A stretch of 64,000 nt of DNA, taken from Noviherbaspirillum sp. L7-7A. Its GTDB lineage: Bacteria; Pseudomonadota; Gammaproteobacteria; Burkholderiales; Burkholderiaceae_D. The stretch is taken from contig NZ_JAHQRJ010000001.1 in assembly GCF_019052805.1 (NCBI RefSeq), forward strand, positions 3,348,001 through 3,412,000, given 5' to 3'. A program made the translations under genes and the position numbers. Shown here in pieces: positions 20,385-29,202 of this stretch (position 1 is its first letter; each line of letters opens with the position of its first letter). The notes under the pieces are model-generated. The model did not search any database and had not been told where the DNA came from. It saw nothing but the letters and a program-made list of their open reading frames with translations.

Positions 20385-22664
20385 ATGTCCGACACCTCCT
20401 TCCCGCTGTTTGCCGATCTGAATCTGGGCGAACCCCTGCTGCGCGTACTCAACGAACTCGGCTATGAGTCGCCGTCGCCGATCCAGGCCGCCACCATTCC
20501 GCTGCTCATGTCCAACCGCGACGTGCTGGGCCAGGCCCAGACCGGCACCGGCAAGACGGCCGCCTTCGCCCTGCCCATCCTCGGCCGCCTCGATGTGCGC
20601 CAGAGCGCGCCGCAGGCCCTGGTGCTGGCGCCGACGCGGGAACTGGCGATCCAGGTCGCCGAAGCCTTCCAGCGCTATGCGACCCACATTCCGGGCTTTC
20701 ACGTGATGCCGATCTACGGCGGCCAGGCCTACGGCCCGCAGCTCTCCGCGCTGCGCCGTGGCGTGCATGTGGTGGTGGGAACGCCGGGCAGGGTGATCGA
20801 CCACCTGGAAAAGGGCTCGCTGGACCTGTCGCAGCTGAAGACCCTGGTGCTGGACGAAGCCGATGAAATGCTGCGCATGGGCTTCATCGACGACGTCGAG
20901 ACCATCCTGCAGAAAACGCCCCAGAGCCGCCAGACCGCGCTGTTCTCGGCCACCATGCCCTCGGCCATCCGGCGCATCGCCCAGACCTATCTTCGCGAGC
21001 CGGCCGAAGTCACCATCGCCGCCAAGACCGGCACCGCTGAAAACATCCGCCAGCGCTACTGGCTCGTCAGCGGCATGCAGAAGCTCGACGCGCTGACCCG
21101 CATCCTGGAAGCCGAGACCTTCGACGGCATGATCATCTTCGCCCGCACCAAGCTGGGCACCGAGGAACTGGCCGGCAAGCTGGCCGCGCGCGGCTTCTCG
21201 GCTGCCGCCATCAATGGCGACATCAACCAGCAGCAGCGCGAGCGCACCATCCAGATGCTGAAAGACGGCAAGATCGACATCCTGGTCGCCACCGACGTCG
21301 CCGCCCGCGGCCTGGACGTGGAGCGCATCAGCCATGTGGTCAACTATGACGTGCCGCACGACCCGGAAAGCTATACCCACCGCATCGGCCGCACCGGCCG
21401 CGCCGGGCGCAGCGGCGAAGCGATCCTGTTCATCACGCCCCGCGAGAAGGGCCTGCTGCGGGTGATCGAGCGCGCCACGCGCCAGCCGGTGTCGCCGCTG
21501 ACGCTGCCGACGGTGGAGGCGGTCAACGATGTGCGCATCGCCCGCTTCAAGGACCAGATCGCCGATGCCCTGGCTGGTGGCGGACTGGAGATCTATCGCG
21601 ACCTGATCGAGCAGTACGAGAGCGAGAAGAATGTACCGGCGATCGAGATCGCCGCCGCGCTGGCCAGGATGGCGCGCGGCGATGTACCGCTGCTGCTGGA
21701 GAAGCCGCGGCGCGAGCCGGCGGCGGAACGGCCGGAGCGTGCCGAGCGTTTTGAACGTGCCGAGCGCCCTGAGCGCTCCGACCGATTCAGTCGCGACGAG
21801 CGCGAAGCCCCGCCGCGCCGGGAACGCGCGGAACGCGGCGAGCGCCCGGCTGAGGCCGGCATGGCACGCTTCCGGATCGAGGTCGGGCACATGCACGGCG
21901 TCAAGCCCGGCAATATCGTCGGCGCGATTGCCAACGAGGCCGGCATGGATGCGAAGAATATCGGCCGCATCGACATCGAGGACGACCACAGCCTGCTCGA
22001 CCTGCCCGACGGCCTGCCGGACGATGTGATCAACAAGCTGAAAGGCGTGCGCATCTCCGGCCGCCAGTTGCACCTCAGCCGCGTCGGCGAACAAGTGGAA
22101 AAGATTTTCACCCCGGCGCCCGCGCCGCGCCCGGCCAGCCGCGAGGCAGCCACGGCGCCGCGCGCCGAGCGCGCCTCAGCCGAGCGTGCTCCAGCCGAGC
22201 GTGCGCCGCGTGAACCGGCAGAAGAGCGCGCACCGCGCGAGCGGCCAGTGCGGGATGCGGGGGCTGAGAGCGTAACCGAGCGCGCGCCGAAGAAGGACCG
22301 CAAGGGCGATATCGGCATGGAGCGCTACCGCATCGAAGTCGGGAGCAGCCATGGCGTCAAGCCGGCCAACATCGTCGGCGCCATCGCCAATGAAGCCGGG
22401 CTGGAAGCGAAGTACATCGGCCACATCGACATCTTCGACGACCACAGCGTGGTGGACCTGCCCGAAGGCATGCCCAAGGAACTGCTGCAGCATCTCAAGA
22501 CCGTATGGGTGGCTGGCCAGCAGCTTCGCATCTCCCATGCAGACGGCCCGCCGGCAGCGCCCAGGGCGCCCGGCAAGCGTCCGCCGCTGACCGTGCCCAA
22601 GCGCGGCGCTGAACGTCGCGTGGACGAGAAGAAGACCCACCGCAAGGGCGGCAAGCCGAAGTAA
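20385..22664 (+). CDS. deaD: DEAD-box ATP-dependent RNA helicase (CsdA/DeaD type) with two RNA-binding modules
   Basis: RNA helicase of 759 residues, expected to act in ribosome assembly and mRNA turnover, often in the cold. Helicase motifs are intact: AQTGTGKT at 51-58, DEAD at 157-160, SAT, and HRIGRTGRAGR. The C-terminal half has two copies of the DbpA-type RNA-binding domain, starting near residues 493 (RFRIEVGHMHGVKPGNIVGA) and 645 (RYRIEVGSSHGVKPANIVGA), each preceded by an Arg/Glu-rich low-complexity linker. An upstream in-frame GTG at 20373 is a possible alternative start. Confidence 0.93.
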   Translation: MSDTSFPLFADLNLGEPLLRVLNELGYESPSPIQAATIPLLMSNRDVLGQAQTGTGKTAAFALPILGRLDVRQSAPQALVLAPTRELAIQVAEAFQRYATHIPGFHVMPIYGGQAYGPQLSALRRGVHVVVGTPGRVIDHLEKGSLDLSQLKTLVLDEADEMLRMGFIDDVETILQKTPQSRQTALFSATMPSAIRRIAQTYLREPAEVTIAAKTGTAENIRQRYWLVSGMQKLDALTRILEAETFDGMIIFARTKLGTEELAGKLAARGFSAAAINGDINQQQRERTIQMLKDGKIDILVATDVAARGLDVERISHVVNYDVPHDPESYTHRIGRTGRAGRSGEAILFITPREKGLLRVIERATRQPVSPLTLPTVEAVNDVRIARFKDQIADALAGGGLEIYRDLIEQYESEKNVPAIEIAAALARMARGDVPLLLEKPRREPAAERPERAERFERAERPERSDRFSRDEREAPPRRERAERGERPAEAGMARFRIEVGHMHGVKPGNIVGAIANEAGMDAKNIGRIDIEDDHSLLDLPDGLPDDVINKLKGVRISGRQLHLSRVGEQVEKIFTPAPAPRPASREAATAPRAERASAERAPAERAPREPAEERAPRERPVRDAGAESVTERAPKKDRKGDIGMERYRIEVGSSHGVKPANIVGAIANEAGLEAKYIGHIDIFDDHSVVDLPEGMPKELLQHLKTVWVAGQQLRISHADGPPAAPRAPGKRPPLTVPKRGAERRVDEKKTHRKGGKPK

Positions 22665-22682
22665 TTACGGCGCTGAGCGCAT

Positions 22683-22709
22683 GGCGCAATGCCGGGGCGG
22701 CATTGCGCC
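22683..22709. repeat. Palindrome after the helicase gene, related to the REP family
   Basis: A perfect inverted repeat with arms GGCGCAATGCC and GGCATTGCGCC around a GGGGC centre, 18 bp after the helicase stop. It has the outline of the REP-like palindromes in this window (arms of form GGNGCAAT/ATTGCNCC) with a T to C change compensated on the other arm. There is no T run, so it is not a standard terminator, but it may protect the mRNA end. Confidence 0.55.
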
Positions 22710-22872
22710 TGGCAAGGCCAACTTCTGCACCATCGTCTCTCGGTAAAAAGCGCCGCTGTTCGGGACTGCGGTCCCGCCAAGGGCACGCTTCTCAATCAAT
22801 TCCATTGCCAAGCCAGGCCCGCTGGCGGCCTGCGGCCGGCTGTTTGCGGCCTGGCCCCGGCGCCCGTCCCGG

Positions 22873-23340
22873 TCAGTCCAAAGCGCCGTTCTCGGCCAGT
22901 TCCCTGACCATGCGGATGGTATCGATGTCGGCCTCTTCATAGGCCGAGCGGCGGAATTCGTTGTAGAACGCCTCCGCCTGGTTTTCCTCGCCCTGATGAT
23001 CGTCATAGATGAAGCGCACATACAGCGCGCCCGGCTGCGGCTCCTCGATGGTCATCGTCAGGTCCGACATCGGGATGTCCTTCTGTTGCGGCACGTGGTA
23101 ATGCACCTGCATCTGCGGCAGATAGCTCACGCGGTCGCGGATCACGGTGTCGCCGTAGCGCAGTTCGCGCTCCACCAGGGCGGCGGATTTTTCCAGAATG
23201 TCGCAGGCATCGAGATGCGGCACGAACATTTTCGGCCGCTCGGCCCGCAACACCAGCCCGCGCCAGAGTTGCGCCCGCGACAGCGGCTCGATCAGCGGAT
23301 TGAGCGGATCGTTGATTTCGACGAGATGGGAAAATTTCAT
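22873..23340 (-). CDS. DUF1857-type SRPBCC-fold protein
   Basis: A 155-residue protein I assign to the DUF1857 (AtaL-like) group of the SRPBCC/START ligand-binding superfamily. It begins KFSHLVEINDPLNPLIEPLS, followed by QLWRGLVLRAERPKMFVPHL, and the acidic C-terminal helix follows GEENQAEAFYNEFRRSAYEE. A hydrophobic-ligand pocket is expected but no ligand is known. Start 23340 gives the family-typical N-terminus but lacks a ribosome site; an in-frame ATG at 23457 with GGGGGAAG upstream would add 39 residues. Convergent with the helicase gene. Confidence 0.8.
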   Translation of the reverse strand: MKFSHLVEINDPLNPLIEPLSRAQLWRGLVLRAERPKMFVPHLDACDILEKSAALVERELRYGDTVIRDRVSYLPQMQVHYHVPQQKDIPMSDLTMTIEEPQPGALYVRFIYDDHQGEENQAEAFYNEFRRSAYEEADIDTIRMVRELAENGALD

Positions 23341-23518
23341 GGCGGATACGCCGCGTGAGACGGCGGCGTAAGGGAAGAAATGGAAAAGGGCGACTTTATC
23401 ATGAGTGAGGTAGGGGCTGGGGACGAAGGGCGCCGTTGCAGTTGCGGTCGTTGTCATCAACTTCCCCCCGAGCGCGCCGTGAAGGCAATGCCTGCAGCGA
23501 ACAAGGCTCTGCTTTCTT

Positions 23519-23631
23519 AGGGTGCAATGCCCCGCAGGGGCATTGCACCATGGGTCGATCAAGAAAGTCGGCCGGCAATGCCATCCCGGTTTGCGAACAG
23601 CGGTGCAATGCCCTTCGGGTATTGCACCCTA
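23519..23631. repeat. REP-like palindrome pair 2
   Basis: Inverted pair: 23521-23549 (perfect 29-nt palindrome, GGTGCAATGCCCC/GGGGCATTGCACC around GCA) and 23602-23628 (GGTGCAATGCCC centre TTCGGG ATTGCACC). The outer ends carry the shared TAGGGTG / CACCCTA borders. It lies in the 433-bp gap between the DUF1857 gene (minus) and rep (plus); apart from the promoters these need, I see nothing else in the gap. Confidence 0.88.
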
Positions 23632-23785
23632 TGAAGGGGCTCACGTTTGCGGCCGCATTTGCAGTACGCGTCGCAACAGTTGCCGTTGCGCGTGAAGCCA
23701 ACGCCAGCTGCATTCATCGCCCCGACGGCGTCATCCTCATCACTCCGCTACAATACCCTGCTCCTTTCCGCCAATGATTGTCTGC

Positions 23786-25834
23786 ATGACCACCACCCCC
23801 CAGTTCGGCCTGAATGCCCCGCAGCGCGAGGCCGTGAAGTACATGGATGGCCCCTGCCTGGTGCTGGCCGGCGCCGGCTCCGGCAAGACCCGTGTCATTA
23901 CCCAGAAGATCGCGCACCTGATCGAGGAATGCGGCTACGATCCGCGCCACATCGCCGCGCTGACCTTCACCAACAAGGCCGCACTGGAAATGCAGGAGCG
24001 CATCGCCAAGCTGCTAAAGGATCCGCGCGGCGCCAAGCAGCTGACCGTATCGACCTTCCACTCGCTGGGCGTGCAGATCCTGCGCCGCGAGGCGCGCGAG
24101 CTGGGGCTGAAGGACCGCTTTTCCATCATGGACAGCGATGACTGCTTCTCGCTGGTGCAGGACATGGCCATGACCACCGACAAGCAGGTGATACGCCGCA
24201 TCCAGAACACCATTTCGCTGTGGAAGAACGGCCTGGTCGATCCGGACAACGCCATCAGGCAGGCCGTCACCGAGGATGAAGCCCAGGCCGCGCGCATCTA
24301 CCGCGACTACGTGGCTACGCTCGCGTCCTACCAGGCGGTGGACTTCGACGACCTGATCCGCCTGCCGGTGCAGCTGTTCCAGTCTAATGACACGGTGCGC
24401 GACAAGTGGCAGCGCAAGCTGCGCTATTTGCTGGTGGATGAATACCAGGACACCAACACCTGCCAGTACGAGCTGGTCAAGCTGCTGGTCACCGGCGTGG
24501 GCAAGAAGCCGATGTTTACCGCGGTGGGCGACGACGACCAGGCGATCTATGCCTGGCGCGGCGCCACCATCGAAAACCTGCGCGCGCTGCAGGTGGATTT
24601 TCCCGACCTGAAGGTAATCAAGCTGGAGCAGAACTACCGCTCCAGCACCCGCATCCTGCAAGCGGCCAACTCGGTCATCGCCAACAATCCCAAGCTGTTC
24701 GAGAAGGCGCTCTGGTCCGAGCATGGCCTGGGCGATCCGGTCAAGGTGCTCGCCATGCAGGACGACGAACATGAAGCCGACCAGGTCGCCATCATGCTGT
24801 CGGCCCACCGCTTCGAGCGGCGCGGCAAGTTCTCCGATTACGCCATCCTGTATCGCGGCAACCACCAGGCCCGCATCTTCGAACAGGCGCTGCGGCGCGA
24901 GCGCATTCCCTATGTCATGTCCGGCGGGCAGAGCTTCTTCGACCGCTCCGAGATCAAGGACATCATGAGCTACCTGCGCCTGGTGGCCAATGCCGACGAC
25001 GACCCGGCCTTCATCCGCGCCGTCACCACGCCCAAGCGTGGCGTCGGCAAGGCCACGCTGGAAGTGCTGGGCAGCTTCGCCGGCCAGTGGCAATGCTCGC
25101 TGTTCGAGGCGGTGTTCAAGGGCGGCATCGAGGCCAAGCTGACCGAGCGGCAGCTGGGCCCGCTGCGCGAGTTCTGCACCTTCATCAACCAGCTGGAAGC
25201 CCGGGCCCACCGGCCCGGCGAGACCGCCGGCGAAGTGCTGGACGACATGATGAAGGCCATCAATTACGAAGCCTATCTGTACGACGCCTTCGACGACCGC
25301 GGCGCCCAGGGCAAGTGGCAGAACGTGATCGACTTCACCAGCTGGTTGAAGGAAAAGGGCAGCGGCGGACGCGACGGCGCCGGCGAGGAAAAGAGCCTGC
25401 TCGACCTGACCCAGATGGTGGCGCTGATGACCATGCTGGAAGGGAAGGACGAAGAGCCGGACGCGGTGCGCCTGTCCACGCTGCATGCCTCCAAGGGACT
25501 GGAGTTCCCGCACGTGTTCCTGGTCGGCGTGGAGGAGGGCATCCTGCCGCACAAGGGCGACCCGGACGCGCCGATGGACACGCTGGGCGCGCGCATCGAG
25601 GAAGAGCGCCGCCTGATGTATGTCGGCATCACCCGCGCCCAGCGCACGCTGCACATCACCTGGTGCAAGAAGCGCAAGCGGGCGCGCGAAAGCGTCAACT
25701 GCGACATGTCGCGCTTCATCAAGGAAATGAAGCTCGACGAAGGCGACGCGGTGCCGAAGGAAGAGGAAGTGATCACGCCACAGAACCGGCTGGCCAACCT
25801 GAAAGCCCTGCTGCAAAAGCCGAGACCGACGTGA
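23786..25834 (+). CDS. rep: ATP-dependent DNA helicase Rep
   Basis: Superfamily 1A 3'-5' helicase that clears protein roadblocks ahead of the replication fork. About 682 residues, normal for Rep. Motifs: CLVLAGAGSGKTRVIT (Walker A), ALTFTNKAALEM, VDEYQDTN, VGDDDQAIYAWRGA, LEQNYRSS, STLHASKGLEFPHVFLVG and YVGITRAQ. The C-terminus ends LANLKALLQKP, as in E. coli Rep. An ATG at 23774 in frame could be the start; neither has a clear ribosome site. It overlaps the next small gene by GTGA, suggesting coupling. Confidence 0.96.
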   Translation: MTTTPQFGLNAPQREAVKYMDGPCLVLAGAGSGKTRVITQKIAHLIEECGYDPRHIAALTFTNKAALEMQERIAKLLKDPRGAKQLTVSTFHSLGVQILRREARELGLKDRFSIMDSDDCFSLVQDMAMTTDKQVIRRIQNTISLWKNGLVDPDNAIRQAVTEDEAQAARIYRDYVATLASYQAVDFDDLIRLPVQLFQSNDTVRDKWQRKLRYLLVDEYQDTNTCQYELVKLLVTGVGKKPMFTAVGDDDQAIYAWRGATIENLRALQVDFPDLKVIKLEQNYRSSTRILQAANSVIANNPKLFEKALWSEHGLGDPVKVLAMQDDEHEADQVAIMLSAHRFERRGKFSDYAILYRGNHQARIFEQALRRERIPYVMSGGQSFFDRSEIKDIMSYLRLVANADDDPAFIRAVTTPKRGVGKATLEVLGSFAGQWQCSLFEAVFKGGIEAKLTERQLGPLREFCTFINQLEARAHRPGETAGEVLDDMMKAINYEAYLYDAFDDRGAQGKWQNVIDFTSWLKEKGSGGRDGAGEEKSLLDLTQMVALMTMLEGKDEEPDAVRLSTLHASKGLEFPHVFLVGVEEGILPHKGDPDAPMDTLGARIEEERRLMYVGITRAQRTLHITWCKKRKRARESVNCDMSRFIKEMKLDEGDAVPKEEEVITPQNRLANLKALLQKPRPT

Positions 25835-26010
25835 AGCCGCAGAAGAAGCCGCTGCGCAATCCGCATAACCTGCCGGTGAAGGTATGCGAGGCCTGCGGCC
25901 GGCCCTATACCTGGCGCCGCAAGTGGGCACTGAACTGGGACGAGGTGCGCTACTGTTCCGACGCCTGCCGCGCCGCGCCGAAGAAAGCGAAAGGACAACA
26001 TGATGGATGA
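25831..26010 (+). CDS. DUF2256 small zinc-binding-type protein
   Basis: A 59-residue basic protein starting with GTG that overlaps the rep stop by four bases. Two cysteine pairs form a probable metal site: CEACGRPYTWRRKW and YCSDACR. The LPVKVCEACGRP, WDEVRYCS and CR pattern is the DUF2256 signature; function is unknown. The tail is Lys-rich. The last 11 bases overlap slyX. It is easily missed by gene finders because of its size and GTG start. Confidence 0.85.
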   Translation: MKPQKKPLRNPHNLPVKVCEACGRPYTWRRKWALNWDEVRYCSDACRAAPKKAKGQHDG

Positions 26011-26212
26011 AGAACGCCTGGTCGATATCGAGATCAAACTGGCGCGGCAGGAAGACCTGCTGGATGTGCTCAACAGCACAGTCTACCGGCAGCAGCGCCG
26101 CATCGACGAACTGGAAGCGCTGTGCGCCGCGCTGGCCAAGCGCGTCGCCGAGTCGCAGCAGGCCGACAGCGGCGGCCAGCAGGCCGCGCACGAGATTCCG
26201 CCGCATTATTGA
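26000..26212 (+). CDS. slyX: SlyX family protein
   Basis: A 70-residue coiled-coil protein. RLVDIEIKLARQEDLLDVLN and the following VYRQQRRIDELEALCAAL form the heptad-rich core, and the C-terminus ends IPPHY as in SlyX proteins. Biological role unknown despite its name. The ribosome site AAAGGAC lies inside the upstream DUF2256 gene, which it overlaps by 11 bases. Two ATG codons in a row at 26000 and 26003 are possible starts. Confidence 0.92.
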   Translation: MMDEERLVDIEIKLARQEDLLDVLNSTVYRQQRRIDELEALCAALAKRVAESQQADSGGQQAAHEIPPHY

Positions 26213-26229
26213 ACGATTTGAGAGACGCG

Positions 26230-26559
26230 ATGAACCATGAAAAGGATGACGAGCTGCGCCGCCGGCTCAACAGCGAAACCTCGAAGCTGCGCTGGACCGA
26301 ACTGCAGCGCCACTACGCCGGCGGCAACGTGGTCGCGGTGGACACGAGCCTGGACCTGATCGAGGTCGCGGTCGGCATCGCGCAGGACGACACCGAATCG
26401 GTGAAGAAATGGATGGCCGACGGCCGCCTGGCCAGGCTGGGCGACATCCAGGCCGCGGCCTGGCTGCAGGCCGATGTGGAACTGTGGGCAGTGGTGGTCA
26501 AGCCCTGGGTGCTGGTGCAGCGGGTGGACAGGTTGGAGGGGCGCCGCGGGCTGCATTGA
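26230..26559 (+). CDS. DUF2288 family protein
   Basis: A 109-residue cytoplasmic protein recognised as DUF2288 from LNSETSKLRWTELQRHYAGG, VVAVDTSLDLIEVAVGIAQDD, and AWLQADVELWAVVVKPWVLVQ. Function unknown. It follows slyX by 17 bp on the same strand, so rep, DUF2256, slyX and this gene probably share one transcript. A REP-like pair lies just downstream. Confidence 0.88.
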   Translation: MNHEKDDELRRRLNSETSKLRWTELQRHYAGGNVVAVDTSLDLIEVAVGIAQDDTESVKKWMADGRLARLGDIQAAAWLQADVELWAVVVKPWVLVQRVDRLEGRRGLH

Positions 26560-26582
26560 AAGCCACGATGTCAAGCCGCAGT

Positions 26583-26694
26583 AGGGTGGAATACCCCGAA
26601 GGGGCATTCCACCGTCGCCGCTCACGGCGAAGTATGACCTTCGCTCCTCGTGCAACCGCCCATGGTGGAATGCCCTGCGGGTATTCCACCCTAC
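26583..26694. repeat. REP-like palindrome pair 3 (covarying arms)
   Basis: Inverted pair at 26585-26613 and 26664-26690. The arms read GGTGGAAT and ATTCCACC instead of the GGTGCAAT/ATTGCACC of the other copies: the base change is compensated on the opposite arm in both members. Outer borders GTAGGG and CCCTAC are kept. It fills most of the 262-bp gap between the DUF2288 gene and dinB. Confidence 0.88.
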
Positions 26695-26821
26695 GAAAGC
26701 CGGGTCCAGGAATGGCGTGTGACGCGCATCTGCGCAACCTTTTGAGGAGCACCGGCAAGCATCCCTGTATGTGCTGCCGTTAAAATAGCGTCCGCCGATC
26801 AGGACTTTTCCGCCGCTTGCC

Positions 26822-27979
26822 ATGCCCGCCTCATCCCGCCGCATCGCCCACCTCGACATGGATGCCTTCTATGCATCGGTCGAGCTGCTGCGTTATCCGG
26901 AACTGCGCGGTCAGGCGGTGGTGATCGGCGGCGGGTCCGACCACCAGCCGCAGACCCTGCCGGACGGCAGCCGCCGCTTTACCACGCTGCGCAACTATGT
27001 CGGCCGCGGCGTGGTCACCACCTCCACCTATGAAGCCCGCGCGCTCGGCGTGTTCTCTGCCATGGGCATGATGAAGGCGGCCAGGCTGGCGCCGGACGCG
27101 GTGCTGCTGCCCACCGACTTCAAGGCCTATCGTCATTATTCGCAGCTCTTCAAGGCAGCGGTGATGGAGGTCGCGCCCGAAATGGAAGACCGCGGCATCG
27201 ATGAAATCTACCTGGACCTGAGCGGCCACGACGAGCCGACCGACGCGCTGGCGAAGCGCCTGAAGCAGGCGGTGCGCGACGCCACAGGGCTTTCCTGCTC
27301 GATCGGCGTGGCGCCCAACAAGCTGCTGGCCAAGATCTGTTCCGACCTCGACAAGCCCGACGGCATCACCATCCTGACGCCGGCCGACATCCAGACCCGG
27401 ATCTGGCCGCTGCATGTGAAGAAGGTCAACGGCATCGGCCCGAAGGCGGTGGAAAAGCTGGCCGGCCTGAACATCCACACCATCGCCGAGCTGGCGCAGG
27501 CCGACGCCGGCCTGCTGCAGACCCATTTCGGCCGCAGCACCGCGGCCTGGCTGCGCAGCGTGGCGCAGGGCGAGGACGACCGTCCGGTAGTGACCCGCTC
27601 CGAGCCCAAGTCCCTGAGCCGCGAAACCACCTTCGAGCGCGACCTGCATCCCCGGCATGACCGGGAAACGCTGTCGGCCATCTTCACCGGCCTGTGCGTG
27701 CGGGTATCCGAGGACCTGCAGCGCAAGGGTTATCTTGGGCGCACCATCGGCCTGAAGCTGCGCTACGACGACTTCCAGACCGTCACCCGCGATGTCACGC
27801 TGCCGGTCCCTACGGACGATGCCGCCGCGATACGTCGTGCCGCCGGCGAATGCCTGCGCCGGGTGCCGCTGGAAAAGCGGCTGCGGCTCCTGGGCGTGCG
27901 GGTCGGCACGCTGTCGCCGCGCGGGCAGGCCAGCAGCGCAGCCGCGCAGCCCAGCCAGGGTGAATTGTGGCTGGCGTGA
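26822..27979 (+). CDS. dinB: DNA polymerase IV (Y-family translesion polymerase)
   Basis: Error-prone polymerase that copies past damaged bases. The 385 residues include the catalytic acidic motifs HLDMDAFYASVE near the N-terminus and DRGIDEIYLDLSG around residue 125, the TTSTYEARALGVFSAMGM segment, GVAPNKLLAKICSDLDKPDG, and the helix-hairpin-helix NGIGPKAVEKLAGL. The C-terminus ends GELWLA and carries no obvious beta-clamp motif that I can be sure of. I see no SOS box in the short upstream region. Confidence 0.95.
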   Translation: MPASSRRIAHLDMDAFYASVELLRYPELRGQAVVIGGGSDHQPQTLPDGSRRFTTLRNYVGRGVVTTSTYEARALGVFSAMGMMKAARLAPDAVLLPTDFKAYRHYSQLFKAAVMEVAPEMEDRGIDEIYLDLSGHDEPTDALAKRLKQAVRDATGLSCSIGVAPNKLLAKICSDLDKPDGITILTPADIQTRIWPLHVKKVNGIGPKAVEKLAGLNIHTIAELAQADAGLLQTHFGRSTAAWLRSVAQGEDDRPVVTRSEPKSLSRETTFERDLHPRHDRETLSAIFTGLCVRVSEDLQRKGYLGRTIGLKLRYDDFQTVTRDVTLPVPTDDAAAIRRAAGECLRRVPLEKRLRLLGVRVGTLSPRGQASSAAAQPSQGELWLA

Positions 27980-28019
27980 AGCCGGCGCCGTAGCGACAGC
28001 GCCGCTGGCCAGCAGCCGG

Positions 28020-29036
28020 TCAGCCGCCGGCCGGGCCGGTCAGCCGCCCGAAGAAGGGATAGTTTGGATCGTTGTAGCCCGGGGTAGAAGCATGGCCGGG
28101 CCGCACCAGGGTGTCGATCATTGCTTCCTCGGCCGCGTCCAGCGTCACGTCCAGCGCGGCGTAATAGTCCTCCATCTGTTCCAGCGTGCGCGGCCCGGCG
28201 ATCACGGACGTGATGTGGCGGTTGGCCAGCACCCAGGCGGTGGCGAAATGCCCGAGCTTGATGCAGCGCCGGTCGCAATGCTCCTTCAGATGCTGGGCGA
28301 TCGCCAGCGACTCCTCGCGGAACTCGGTTTCCATCATGCGCTTGTCGGCGCGGCCGGCGCGGCTGCCTTCTGGCGGCTGCTGGCCGGGCAGGTATTTGCC
28401 GCTCAGTACGCCGCGCGCGATCGGGCTGTACGGCACCACGCCCAGGCCGTAATGGGCGCAGGCCGGCAGGATCTCGACTTCCGGCATCCGGTTCAGCAGG
28501 TTGTAGTAGGGCTGGCAGACCGCCGGCGGCGCGACGTTGGCACGCTCGCAGGCGCGCACCGTCTCGGCGATGCGCCAGCCGCGGAAATTCGACAGGCCGA
28601 AGTAGCGGATCTTCCCCTCGCGCATCAGGTCGCCCATGGCACGCACCGCTTCGTCCAGGTTTTCCTCGTGGAAGTCGCGGTGCAGGTAGAGGATGTCGAT
28701 ATAGTCGGTGCCGAGCCGGCGCAGGCTGTTCTCGGTCTCCTTCATGATCCACTTGCGCGAATAGTTTGACTGGTTGGGCTGGGTGCCCATTGTGTTGCCC
28801 AGCTTGGTGGCCAGCACCCAGTCGTCGCGCTGGCCGGCCAGCAGCCGCCCCACCATCAGCTCCGACGCGCCCTTGGTGTAGACATCGGCGGTGTCGATGA
28901 AGTTGACGCCGTGCTGCCGCGCCGAGGCGACGATGCGGCCAGCCTCGGCCTCGGCGGTCTGATCGCCGAACATCATGGTGCCCAGGCACAGGGCCGAGAC
29001 TTGCAGGTTGCTGTTGCCGAGACGTCGATATCGCAT
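28020..29036 (-). CDS. Aldo/keto reductase
   Basis: NADPH-dependent carbonyl reductase with a TIM-barrel fold, 338 residues. The catalytic tetrad can be placed: Asp48 and Tyr53 in [15 protein letters not shown], Lys78 in VLATKLG, and His119 in DILYLHRD. The nucleotide-binding C-terminal segment [20 protein letters not shown] is present. Start 29036 follows AGGAGA at ideal spacing. It is convergent with dinB and divergent from rdgC. The physiological substrate is unknown. Confidence 0.93.
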   Translation of the reverse strand: MRYRRLGNSNLQVSALCLGTMMFGDQTAEAEAGRIVASARQHGVNFIDTADVYTKGASELMVGRLLAGQRDDWVLATKLGNTMGTQPNQSNYSRKWIMKETENSLRRLGTDYIDILYLHRDFHEENLDEAVRAMGDLMREGKIRYFGLSNFRGWRIAETVRACERANVAPPAVCQPYYNLLNRMPEVEILPACAHYGLGVVPYSPIARGVLSGKYLPGQQPPEGSRAGRADKRMMETEFREESLAIAQHLKEHCDRRCIKLGHFATAWVLANRHITSVIAGPRTLEQMEDYYAALDVTLDAAEEAMIDTLVRPGHASTPGYNDPNYPFFGRLTGPAGG

Positions 29037-29202
29037 GCTGTTCTCCTGGTATTTTCTGATGGGATTGCGGCTCAAAAAGCGCGGATTGACCATAGCACAA
29101 CACTCCCGGCCCCTGCGCCGCCGCGACGCATTGCAAGGCTGGCAAGCTTGCCGAAAATCCTCGATTCGCCGTGTAGAATGGCCGCTTTTTGCGACGATTG
29201 CC

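Noticed and set aside
24014-26206. 730-codon open frame antisense to rep, DUF2256 and slyX
   Set aside because: It spans three well-supported plus-strand genes and shows no family features.
23519-26694. Repeated palindromes taken as a possible CRISPR array
   Set aside because: Copies come as inverted pairs in separate intergenic places, not as regularly spaced direct repeats, and no cas gene is nearby.
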